NCBI GenBank assembly: GCA_016710235.1
Contig: JADJLG010000001.1
Coordinates: 1,725,501 to 1,789,500 of the forward strand
Length of the DNA: 64,000 nt
From: Saprospiraceae bacterium
GTDB lineage: Bacteria > Bacteroidota > Bacteroidia > Chitinophagales > Saprospiraceae
Reading direction: 5' to 3'
Positions 19,301 to 26,364 of this stretch are shown here, piece by piece; position 1 is the first letter of the stretch, and each line of letters begins with the position of its first letter. The notes under the pieces are model-generated. The model ran no database searches and was not told the origin of the DNA. It saw nothing but the letters and a program-made list of their open reading frames with translations. Made by a program: the position numbers and the translations under genes.

Positions 19301-20741
19301 CAGTCTGGTTATGACAACTGGCACAATCTTCAGGGAATTGTGCAGAGCGATGGTCAGGATCTTTGGTTTGATCATAATCCGATTTATGGCATCCGGTGCA
19401 GGTATTTGCTGTTCCGGAGAAACTCTGTACATGGCATTTCTTGCAATCCTGGGCTATATTTCGATGAGCGCCTTCCAAAACATAATATTGATCATGGATA
19501 TCAAATTTTGCCGGTGCCCAACCCGGAGCAGTTGTATGGCATTCGATACAGTTGGTGCTCAGGTTTAGCTTGCTGTGTGAAGGTTCTTGCGAGGACTGAT
19601 AATCCTTTGTATGGCATGACTGACAATCTGTAGGCGTTCCCTTGAATCCGGATGAATGACACTCCAGACAATTTACAGCCTGATGTGCTCCAGTCAGAGG
19701 AAAAGCGGTCTGATCATGATTAAAGCCATTTTGAACATCACCGGAAGGGTGGCAGGCTAGACAAGCATTGTCACTGTAAATATAACCGTTGACTGACTGG
19801 TGGTGCTCATCGGTTTCAGGGTTCGTATGGCAAGTTGTGCAGGTAAATTGTTTAAAATCGGAGGGATTCTGGTGACAATCTGTGCAGACCATCCATTTTC
19901 CTTGGTGACCCCCGGAATAAATTGGAAAATGAACATCGTGTTTGGAGAATTTTGCCGGTTTCCAATCCGGATCTGTCGTGTGGCATAATGCACAGTTATT
20001 TTCAAACCCTGCACTGAGGTGCGAGGGATTGTTGGTGGACTGGTAATCAGCAAGGTGACAAGAGACACAAGCCGCATCTATTACACTATAGTCCGAGCTT
20101 TGGTGACAACTTTTACAGTCTTGAATATCGTGTCCTTTTTCAAGTGGGAAAAATGCATGATCGACCTTGTCGGTTTTCCAATTTTCGTCTGACAATGAGT
20201 GACAATCGGTGCAGTTTGTTGAGAAATGATTTTTTTCGTGAGAGGGGGAGGTACTGCCCTTGAAATCTTGAAGATGGCAGTCTATGCATTGTACTCCTGA
20301 GACTGTAAAGTCCAGACCGGAAGCAGATGTATGGCATTGTCTACAGTCTGCATTTCTATGTACACCTATCAATGGAAAAGCTACATTTTCATGCATTTGC
20401 AGCGCGCTTGGGATAAGCCAATTTTGACTTGAATGACATCGCTTACAATCTGTGCCAACGGAGTTTTGATGAATGTCTGCATGGCAGCTTATACAAGTCT
20501 CGTCTGCTTGTTCAAATTTTAAACTTTGATGGCAATTTTTACAGTTGAGAGCTCGATGTTGTCCTGTCAGTGGAAAATGGGTGCTGTCGTGGTTGAAATT
20601 TGCCTGAGCAGAAAATCCCCAAGAATCCGGATTGTGACAGGAGGCGCAGTCTATTTTGAGAAAATCACCGTGAGGTGACTGAGCATATCCCAGACCTAAT
20701 CCAATAAAGCAAAAGAAGACTATAAATGACAATCTTTGCAT
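16389..20741 (-). CDS. Giant multiheme c-type cytochrome with 58 CXXCH motifs
   Basis: I start at the ATG at 20741, which gives a good signal peptide (MQRLSFIVFFCFIGLGLGYAQ) and about 1450 residues. A longer frame upstream would bury this signal. By hand count the protein has 58 CXXCH motifs, about one per 25 residues, and many extra His residues (for example FNHDG, PLTGAH) suited to bis-His ligation. Blocks of about 222 residues with nine motifs repeat in tandem. The family is the doubled-CXXCH/cytochrome c3-like type. I infer a long chain of hemes for electron transfer in the periplasm or at the surface. The start overlaps the upstream cytochrome gene by 22 bp, which suggests translational coupling. 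Confidence 0.92.
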   Translation of the reverse strand: MQRLSFIVFFCFIGLGLGYAQSPHGDFLKIDCASCHNPDSWGFSAQANFNHDSTHFPLTGQHRALNCKNCHQSLKFEQADETCISCHADIHQNSVGTDCKRCHSSQNWLIPSALQMHENVAFPLIGVHRNADCRQCHTSASGLDFTVSGVQCIDCHLQDFKGSTSPSHEKNHFSTNCTDCHSLSDENWKTDKVDHAFFPLEKGHDIQDCKSCHQSSDYSVIDAACVSCHLADYQSTNNPSHLSAGFENNCALCHTTDPDWKPAKFSKHDVHFPIYSGGHQGKWMVCTDCHQNPSDFKQFTCTTCHTNPETDEHHQSVNGYIYSDNACLACHPSGDVQNGFNHDQTAFPLTGAHQAVNCLECHSSGFKGTPTDCQSCHTKDYQSSQEPSHSKLNLSTNCIECHTTAPGWAPAKFDIHDQYYVLEGAHRNIAQDCKKCHVQSFSGTANTCTGCHKSDYDQTKDPDHRSAQFPEDCASCHNQTAWVPATFNHDGSYFPIYSGKHKGVWTQCIECHKNQQNYQQFTCIGCHTNPETDQKHTTVNGYLYQDNACFACHPTGDADFKFDHNATAFPLTGAHQAVNCLECHSSGFKGTSSLCQDCHTKDFESSQDPNHLQLGLSKDCSGCHTTNPGWAPAKFDIHDQYYVLKGAHKQIAMDCKKCHQNGFTNTPNTCVGCHKTEYDQTTNPNHKTAQFPEDCASCHNESAWMPTQFDHDGMFFPVFSGKHKGVWTQCIECHTNPTNFSQFSCLACHNNPETDEQHKTVGGYVYDNNACFACHPTGDADFKFDHNATAFPLTGAHMTANCLECHQSGYKGTSSLCQDCHNKDFEASRDPNHVQLGISKECSLCHTTNPGWSPAKFDNHDALYPLTGAHSLIKNDCNKCHQNGYNNTPNTCVGCHLTDHETSQNPPHKNLGISTDCASCHTTAPSWAPAKFDVHDDYYVLQGAHKTIGNDCIQCHNGNYTNTPNTCVGCHQGDYNNTTNPNHQAAQFPTDCTPCHGQNRWSPSTFNHDGLYFPIYSGTHKPHWSQCMDCHLNPSDFKQFTCISCHKNPETDQQHPGIGGYVYQDFACLGCHPTGEKNMAFDHNQSAFPLTGAHIQTDCKSCHKNGFQNTPTDCFECHKSDFDQSNDPDHKALSFSNDCAQCHTTAPGWKPAKFDDHNRIWVIDGEHLKVANNCTACHQNGYSNTPNNCYGCHQSDYNNSTNPNHNSVGFQTDCEQCHTNLTPDWKPAKFDDHNRIWVIDGEHLKIADNCAACHQGNYNNTPSNCSGCHLSDYNNATNPNHKTLNIPLQCEDCHSTSGQWTPASFDIHDNYYPLLGAHALIKNNCTQCHSGNYSNTPNTCYGCHQSDYNGTNNPNHSQAQFPTTCENCHSQSAWDPSTFDHDGAYFPIYSGKHDNKWNTCSQCHPNSSNYTVFNCLGCHTAGNTNPDHNGVSGYQYNSNACYSCHPDGDN
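16395..19990 (-). repeat. 666-bp tandem repeats inside the 58-CXXCH gene
   Basis: Near-identical DNA recurs at a 666-bp spacing: the segment beginning near 18355 recurs near 19021 and, more diverged, near 19685. At the protein level the block from FPIYSGKHKG through ETDEQH, ACFACHPTGD, FPLTGAH and NTCVGCHK appears four times, and a partial fifth copy ends the protein. The C-terminal interval is longer, about 880 bp, because extra heme modules are inserted. Boundaries are approximate. Confidence 0.8.
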
Positions 20742-22558
20742 TCTACTTTTCCTGATTTGTACAAGACAAATTCTAAGCCATCCACCACTGTGGGAAAATG
20801 ACATTTAGCGCAAGATACGACTTTGTGTTCGCCTGTTAATGGAAATCGGGTTGAATCATGATTAAAATTTGCTGCGGTCCAATTGTCAAAACCATGACAG
20901 TCATTACAAGATTTGGCAGTGGTTTGCTGGAATTGATTGCCGTGCGGATTATCATGGCAGGAAGAGCACTGCTTGCTCTCTTTTTGGAAATATTGTTCTT
21001 TTTTGCCTTCAGGTTTTTGTACGGTGTGGCAAGCCCCACAATTTGCACTCAAATGCTTGCCTTTCAAAGCAAAATCGGTACGACTGTGGTCAAAGCTCGT
21101 GATTGACTGCCAGGAATCCTCATTGTGGCAGGATCGACAATCTGTAGGTTTGTAATATTCTTCAGGGAGAAGGCCTTTATGTTGGTCTCCATGACAGTTC
21201 CTGCACTCTTGATTTGGCAGGTTGAAAGTCCATCGGTCTCGTTTCAGGTGACAGGATTTACAATCGACTGCCTGATGTGCTCCACGAAGTGGAAAATTTC
21301 CTTTCTGGTGTTGATCTAAGCCATATCGGCTGCCTGCAAACCCTTGTACACTATGGCAGTCATCACAATCTTTGTATTCCGCATTCCGGTAGATTTCTCC
21401 CTGGTGATAATCAGTGTGACAATCATTGCATTGTTGGTGTGCAACAGGGTCCGTCATCTTGGTTTTGTGACAGTTCTTGCAATTCACCTGTTCATGTTTT
21501 CCCTCCAGCTTGAATGTCGTCAGGTCATGGTCAAAAGTGGAAGGAATAGAGTTTATACGAAATGACTCCTGCTGGTGGCAGTTTTTGCAGTCAATACCAA
21601 ATTTGCCATCGTGCACGTCCTTATGACAAGCGACACATTGTATATCTTTGATCAGCAAAAACTCTTGAAACTTATGTGGTGGCTGATTTCTGTTGTCATG
21701 ACAGGATCTGCAGTCCAGATGCTTGTGTTTTCCTTCGAGTTTGTAACCGGTGAGATTATGATTGAATCCGGAGTTTCCGGAAATTTTTTGGAAAGATTCT
21801 TCGCTGTGACATGCTTTACAATTGCTTCCAAATTTGCCTGCATGTGCGTCTTTGTGACAAGATGCACAAGACTGAAAAGCAATGCCTGAAAATTTTTGGA
21901 ATTCTTTTCCACCGCGCATTTCAGTAGGGTGGCAACTTTTGCAATCAAGGTTCTTATGGGCACCATTTAAAGCAAAGTTGCTTTTTTGATGATTGAATAA
22001 TGGAGCAGGCCTGAATTTGTCCGTTTGGTGGCAAGATGCACAATCTGAAGAAAGTGTATTCTGGTGAAAGTCCTCATGACAAGTATTGCATTTTTGAGAT
22101 AGACCGAGGTAGGTTTTGCTGTTTTTTTTGAGTTCAGCATTTTGATTGTATTTTGGATCATGACATTTCCGGCAATCTACAGATTGGTGCGAACCCGTCA
22201 GTTTGTAAGCTGTCAATTCATGCTTAAAATTTTTTGTATCAAAACGGATCATTTCAAATTTCACTCCATGGTGCTCACTATGGCAGCTGATACATTCTTT
22301 GCCTTTTATCTCGTAAGAAGCATGGTATCCTTTATTGTTTTTTATCCTGTTATTCAGTTCAGCGTGACAGCTCAGACATTTTGAGTCCGGAGTTTTTTTA
22401 CCAATTTCATGGCATTGTGTACAATTGGACAAGCCCTCCAAATGGCTATGTGCTGCACTGAGTTTGCCAGGTGAAATCTGTGCATTGATTTGATAGCCAC
22501 CGGTGATGCAGCTGAAGAAGAGAATAATGATTTTAATATTTACTTCAACTTTTTGCAT
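20720..22558 (-). CDS. Multiheme c-type cytochrome with 23 CXXCH motifs
   Basis: The 612-residue protein has a signal peptide (MQKVEVNIKIIILFFSCITGGYQINAQ) and 23 CXXCH motifs by hand count, about one per 27 residues, with conserved His-rich linkers such as FNHDSTRFPLTGEHK and FDHDLTTFKLEGKHEQ. It is a cytochrome c3-like, NrfB/NapC-unrelated soluble multiheme type. It overlaps the oxidoreductase gene upstream by 14 bp and the 58-CXXCH gene downstream by 22 bp. I infer it carries electrons between the inner-membrane module and the larger cytochrome. Confidence 0.9.
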   Translation of the reverse strand: MQKVEVNIKIIILFFSCITGGYQINAQISPGKLSAAHSHLEGLSNCTQCHEIGKKTPDSKCLSCHAELNNRIKNNKGYHASYEIKGKECISCHSEHHGVKFEMIRFDTKNFKHELTAYKLTGSHQSVDCRKCHDPKYNQNAELKKNSKTYLGLSQKCNTCHEDFHQNTLSSDCASCHQTDKFRPAPLFNHQKSNFALNGAHKNLDCKSCHPTEMRGGKEFQKFSGIAFQSCASCHKDAHAGKFGSNCKACHSEESFQKISGNSGFNHNLTGYKLEGKHKHLDCRSCHDNRNQPPHKFQEFLLIKDIQCVACHKDVHDGKFGIDCKNCHQQESFRINSIPSTFDHDLTTFKLEGKHEQVNCKNCHKTKMTDPVAHQQCNDCHTDYHQGEIYRNAEYKDCDDCHSVQGFAGSRYGLDQHQKGNFPLRGAHQAVDCKSCHLKRDRWTFNLPNQECRNCHGDQHKGLLPEEYYKPTDCRSCHNEDSWQSITSFDHSRTDFALKGKHLSANCGACHTVQKPEGKKEQYFQKESKQCSSCHDNPHGNQFQQTTAKSCNDCHGFDNWTAANFNHDSTRFPLTGEHKVVSCAKCHFPTVVDGLEFVLYKSGKVECKDCHL

Positions 22559-23873
22559 GTGATTTTACAGTATAACCAAAACGTTTTTTGATTTCGATTC
22601 CTGCATTTTGTAGAAACTGAGTGGGAAGTTCACCTCCTGCAAAAATGAACACGAGGTCATTTTCCAAAGTGATAGATTCACTTTTTTCGGTCCAGTTGAG
22701 TTTTATCTTGTCAGGCTCTATTTCAACAATTTGGGAGTTGAAATAAATTTTGATTTTATCGGAGGCGATAGCTGATTCAATATTTATTTTGTTTTGTGGT
22801 TTGAGTCTACTGAATTTATCACTTCTGTAAGATAAGCTTACCGCATTGTGTTCCGAAAGTAGTAGCGCATTTTCTATAGCGGAATCTCCACCACCTACAA
22901 CCATTATTTTCCGATTCAATATTCTCTCAGGTTCCAGACAGCGGTAGGCAACTTTTTCCAGGTGTTCTCCCGGAACACCCAATTTTCGCGGAGTACCTCT
23001 ACGACCCAAACAAAGTAGAACCTTGTGGCTATAAAAAGTCAAGCATCGATTTGTAATCATCTCAAATCCATCTTCGACCATTAGGATTTTTTCCACTTTT
23101 TGATTTTCCTTGATTTCTATTTCATGTTTAGAAAATACATTGCTCCACAGCTGTAGCAGTTCTGCTTTTTTTGTTTGAAATAATTTTATTTTACCATAAA
23201 GGGGGAGATCCATTGGAGCTGTCATCACTATTTTTTCTCTAGGGAAACTGAACACGGTACCTCCTAGTGTATCTTGTTCCAATAATAGATATTTTACACC
23301 TGATTTTTTTGCTTGAAGTGCCGCAGCGATTCCTGCCGGACCTGCGCCAACGATGATAACATCCACCGGATGTCTTCGTTTTGAGGGAAGGCTTGCAACG
23401 ATGGCGTCCATAGCTTGCTTGCCCTGCTCGACTGCATTTTTGATCAGACCCATACCTCCAAGCTCTCCAGCAATGAAAATTCCCTGCACGTTGGTTTCAA
23501 AGTTTTGGTTGAGATGAGGCAAATCAACACCTCTTTTTTCTGTGCCGATTCGCAGAGAAATGGCTTCAACGGGACAAGCGTGAAAACAAGCTCCATGTCC
23601 TATACAGAGACTCGCATTGACCAAGGTAGCTCTGCCGTTGACAATACCAATGACATCGTGTTCCGGGCAGGCCTTTAGGCAAGCTCCACTGCGTATACAT
23701 GTATTGGTATCTATATGAGGATGTAATGAAATGGGTTCGAATGTGCCGGCTTCTTTGGCTTGTTCAATTTTATGTGTTGATCTGGCTGATTCTTTCTTTA
23801 TCTTCCCAATATAAAAATAGAATACTGCCACTGCAAAAATCAATACCGCAATATAAATCAACCACTCGATCAT
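22545..23873 (-). CDS. Membrane-anchored ferredoxin/FAD NAD(P)-type oxidoreductase
   Basis: The 442-residue protein starts with a membrane helix (about 4-22). A dicluster ferredoxin domain at about 52-110 follows, then a thioredoxin-reductase-like FAD/NAD(P) domain with VIIVGAGPAGIAAALQAKK near 172 and a second Rossmann motif (IMVVGGGDSAIENALLL) near 320. Both iron-sulfur motifs have Ser or His where the second Cys of CxxCxxCxxxCP usually stands (CIRSGACLKACP, CIGHGACFHACP). From memory, related proteins next to multiheme cytochromes share this, so it is probably family-typical. I infer electron exchange between NAD(P)H and the membrane cytochrome b encoded just upstream. Confidence 0.85.
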   Translation of the reverse strand: MIEWLIYIAVLIFAVAVFYFYIGKIKKESARSTHKIEQAKEAGTFEPISLHPHIDTNTCIRSGACLKACPEHDVIGIVNGRATLVNASLCIGHGACFHACPVEAISLRIGTEKRGVDLPHLNQNFETNVQGIFIAGELGGMGLIKNAVEQGKQAMDAIVASLPSKRRHPVDVIIVGAGPAGIAAALQAKKSGVKYLLLEQDTLGGTVFSFPREKIVMTAPMDLPLYGKIKLFQTKKAELLQLWSNVFSKHEIEIKENQKVEKILMVEDGFEMITNRCLTFYSHKVLLCLGRRGTPRKLGVPGEHLEKVAYRCLEPERILNRKIMVVGGGDSAIENALLLSEHNAVSLSYRSDKFSRLKPQNKINIESAIASDKIKIYFNSQIVEIEPDKIKLNWTEKSESITLENDLVFIFAGGELPTQFLQNAGIEIKKRFGYTVKSHAKS

Positions 23874-23880
23874 ATGCTTG

Positions 23881-24768
23881 TCAATTGTTCCACATCACCC
23901 CAAAGGCTAAAGTGGCAATAACATGAATAAGTACAATGACGAACATGATGATTGCAAAGGGCAAATGTGCCACGTGCCAGTACCGGAAGAGCCGCTGCAT
24001 TTGAGACAGATTTTTGATGCGATTTTGCAAGGAAAATTGGGATTTGTGCAAGGAGATAATTTTTGATTGCAGAGATTCAGGAATTTTATTTTCCCTGAGT
24101 TGTTTTTTGATGTGTTTGATTTGTTCCCTGGATGATATGGGATTATTTGCTGAATTTGAAGTGCCTACTTGATAGTTATTTGATTCAAATACTTCAATAC
24201 CTTGTGGGAGGGATTCTTTGATTTTCTGTTGGAAAGTGGATATGTCAGCATTGATTTCTGCGAGACTGAGTTCCCTACCTTGAATGGTTCTGGGAATTCT
24301 AATATAAATGAACCGGCCAACAACACCCGATGCGACTACAGCTACCATGCTCCAGAATGCAATCGAAACAATTCCCCCAAATTTAAATGCAGTATGATAT
24401 AAGATCAGGACAGGCCCGAGAGTGCACAAAAAGATGTGGAACTCCAACCAATATTTTAAAACTCCGATTCTTCTCAATCTTGGGGACCTTTTGCGTATCA
24501 TGTAGCCAAAAACACCAATCATTATCAGCAATGTTCCGCTAATCCCAAGCCCATGACCCAGGGTTCCCGCCGGATCTAGTAATTGATGTAAAGGATGATA
24601 AAATCTCTCTTCCAATGCGGTATTGTAATAACTGTATCCACCAATTCCCAAGCCAATCGTGACTGCGACGACTATTGCGGTAAGAATTCCGATATACCAA
24701 CGATGTACTGAAGGACTCATTCGGTCTTGGTTTTGAGCTGATTCGACTGTAAAACTAAGAATTTTCAA
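23881..24768 (-). CDS. Cytochrome-b-like integral membrane protein
   Basis: The 295-residue protein has four or five membrane helices, at about 23-47, 73-95, 105-128, 133-153 and 268-291. A charged, probably cytoplasmic, loop of about 100 residues lies before the last helix. Several His residues sit in or near helices (FHIFLCTLGPVLILYHTAF, HVAHLPFAIIMFVIVLIHV) as expected for b-heme ligands of a ferric-reductase or cytochrome b561-like protein. It is the first gene of the six-gene operon, 7 bp before the ferredoxin/FAD gene. I infer transmembrane electron transfer. Confidence 0.75.
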   Translation of the reverse strand: MKILSFTVESAQNQDRMSPSVHRWYIGILTAIVVAVTIGLGIGGYSYYNTALEERFYHPLHQLLDPAGTLGHGLGISGTLLIMIGVFGYMIRKRSPRLRRIGVLKYWLEFHIFLCTLGPVLILYHTAFKFGGIVSIAFWSMVAVVASGVVGRFIYIRIPRTIQGRELSLAEINADISTFQQKIKESLPQGIEVFESNNYQVGTSNSANNPISSREQIKHIKKQLRENKIPESLQSKIISLHKSQFSLQNRIKNLSQMQRLFRYWHVAHLPFAIIMFVIVLIHVIATLAFGVMWNN

Positions 24769-24835
24769 ATTAAGGATACTTCCAAAAACCTTCTTTGATT
24801 CAAAAATTCATAATACAAAACAGAATAAGACCTGA

Positions 24836-24843
24836 CAAAGATA
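24836..24843 (-). promoter_or_regulatory. -7 box for the multiheme operon
   Basis: On the minus strand this reads TATCTTTG, a match to TAnnTTTG, about 68 bp upstream of the first ATG of the operon. A standard -33 box is not evident. Confidence 0.45.
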
Positions 24844-24900
24844 TTAATACGGCATTCTAACTGACTGTTGAACACCGAAATTCTGTGAAGTTGAATGAAA

Positions 24901-24921
24901 AGCTTGAATTTCATTCAAGCT
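24901..24921. promoter_or_regulatory. Perfect palindrome, operator-like
   Basis: AGCTTGAAT, a 3-bp centre, then ATTCAAGCT. The 9-bp arms are perfect. The site lies about 58 bp upstream of the predicted -7 box of the multiheme operon, a usual place for an activator. The core TTGA-N7-TCAA resembles a CRP/FNR site (TTGA-N6-TCAA) but is one base too long. It overlaps a second possible hairpin (GAATGAAA with TTTCATTC). Confidence 0.5.
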
Positions 24922-25583
24922 GGTTTTTGCGCAATATCGACGTATTTAGGACTGCCTTTATAATTTGAATTTGAGCCAGCCGTTCATTTTTTATATTCAA
25001 TTTTGACTACTGATCTCCGTTTTCCAATTATCGTCGCTGAGGAATTGTATTTGCAAGTATTCATTTGTTCTATGTGTTTATTTGTTTATTTTCGCTTTGG
25101 CAGGTTTAAAAATTTGCATCGGAGGATTATATTTTTAGGTATTTAATTATACTTTTATTGGAGCTGAATCTTAACCAAAATTTTTTCGTTTTCAGAGATC
25201 GAGTAAATTGGAAGCGAGGTATTTTTTTTTTGATGAAGTGATTAATTAAAAATACAACAGCTCATATTGATTTTTGGATTGTAGTTTGTTACATTGTTTG
25301 GACCGCACCTATCATTTGGTGGCTTTTAAAATAATTTGCGAATTCATCGAAGGTTATTTTTAATCTGAAGCGGGATTTTATCTTTAAATTTTCAGAAAAA
25401 TTATTTTCAAATTTGTAATTTGTATTGATATTTCTATGCGTTTTTTTTGTTTTCAATTTGGCGAGTTAGAAAATAAGAGTATGTATAGTATGGATTTGCT
25501 AAAAATTTTATAATACGGGAAGATGACTATGAATCAAAATGGATTGAATGAATCAGGGTGTAGTCGGATTTGTTGAAAAAAAC
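24922..25583. other. AT-rich intergenic stretch
   Basis: This stretch is very AT-rich and has no convincing open frame, tRNA or terminator. It separates the divergently transcribed multiheme operon and the GGGPS gene. Confidence 0.5.
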
Positions 25584-25591
25584 TACCTTTG
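25584..25591 (+). promoter_or_regulatory. -7-like box just before the GGGPS start
   Basis: TACCTTTG matches TAnnTTTG and ends only 5 bp before the ATG. If it is used, the message would be nearly leaderless. Confidence 0.35.
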
Positions 25592-25596
25592 GGTAA

Positions 25597-26361
25597 ATGA
25601 AACCTCATATTCTAACGGAATGGCAGAAGAGAAAAACTCAGGGAAGAAAGAGCCTTGCGGTGTTGATAGATCCTGACCATCAGAAATTAAGGCATCTAGA
25701 ACTCATCATTGACCTGTCTATAAGAAGTAATGTCGATTATTTTTTTCTTGGTGGCAGTCTTATTTTTCAGGATCGTCTTGAAGAGAGTATTAAGCTGATT
25801 CGGGAAAATTCCAGGATTCCGGTGGTACTGTTTCCGGGAAGTGGATTTCAAATTAGTCTTAATGCCGATGCTTTACTTTTTTTGTCGCTGATCTCAGGAC
25901 GCAACCCGGAGTATCTAATCGGCAAACAGGTTGAGGCTTCAGCTAGATTGCATGCATCGTCCCTTGAGGTGATACCTACGGGTTACATGCTGATTGATGG
26001 CAAAAGCAATAACACTGCAGCCTACATCAGTCAAACTCAACCAATCCCTTATGACAAGCCCGAAATCGCACAGGCGACAGCACTGGCAGGCCAGTTTCTT
26101 GGTTTGAAGACCATATTTATGGATGCAGGGAGTGGTGCCAGACAAACTGTTCCACTAGATATGGTCACAAAGTTGTCAAGAGTGCTCGAGGTCCCCCTGG
26201 TAATCGGTGGCGGAATTCGGGATGGCGAGAATGCATATCAGATCTTAAGAGCAGGAGCGGATGTCATTGTCGTAGGCAATGCTATCGAAGAAGATCCTTC
26301 GTTGATCCGGTCATTGTCTCATGCTGTACAAGAAGCTGTGAGCCTTACTGCCAAAAAATAA
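25597..26361 (+). CDS. GGGP-synthase/PcrB family prenyltransferase
   Basis: The 254-residue TIM-barrel protein has the family signatures: LAVLIDPDHQ at the N-terminus, FLGGSLIFQDRLE, PVVLFPGSG, EVIPTGYMLIDG, MDAGSGARQTV, and the phosphate-binding loop PLVIGGGIRDGENAYQ then GADVIVVGNAIEED. The enzyme joins a long prenyl diphosphate to sn-glycerol-1-phosphate to make an ether lipid precursor. It is archaeal-type chemistry, known also from Bacteroidota homologues. The chain length used cannot be read from the sequence. It is followed after 3 bp by rsgA, so the two are probably co-transcribed. Confidence 0.9.
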   Translation: MKPHILTEWQKRKTQGRKSLAVLIDPDHQKLRHLELIIDLSIRSNVDYFFLGGSLIFQDRLEESIKLIRENSRIPVVLFPGSGFQISLNADALLFLSLISGRNPEYLIGKQVEASARLHASSLEVIPTGYMLIDGKSNNTAAYISQTQPIPYDKPEIAQATALAGQFLGLKTIFMDAGSGARQTVPLDMVTKLSRVLEVPLVIGGGIRDGENAYQILRAGADVIVVGNAIEEDPSLIRSLSHAVQEAVSLTAKK

Positions 26362-26364
26362 AGG

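Noticed and set aside
16395..19990. CRISPR-like periodic repeats
   Set aside because: The periodicity comes from protein-coding heme modules of 666 bp, not short direct repeats with unique spacers.
16520..22384. Numerous plus-strand frames over the cytochrome genes
   Set aside because: They are shadows of the repeated CXXCH coding pattern, without starts, domains or independent support.
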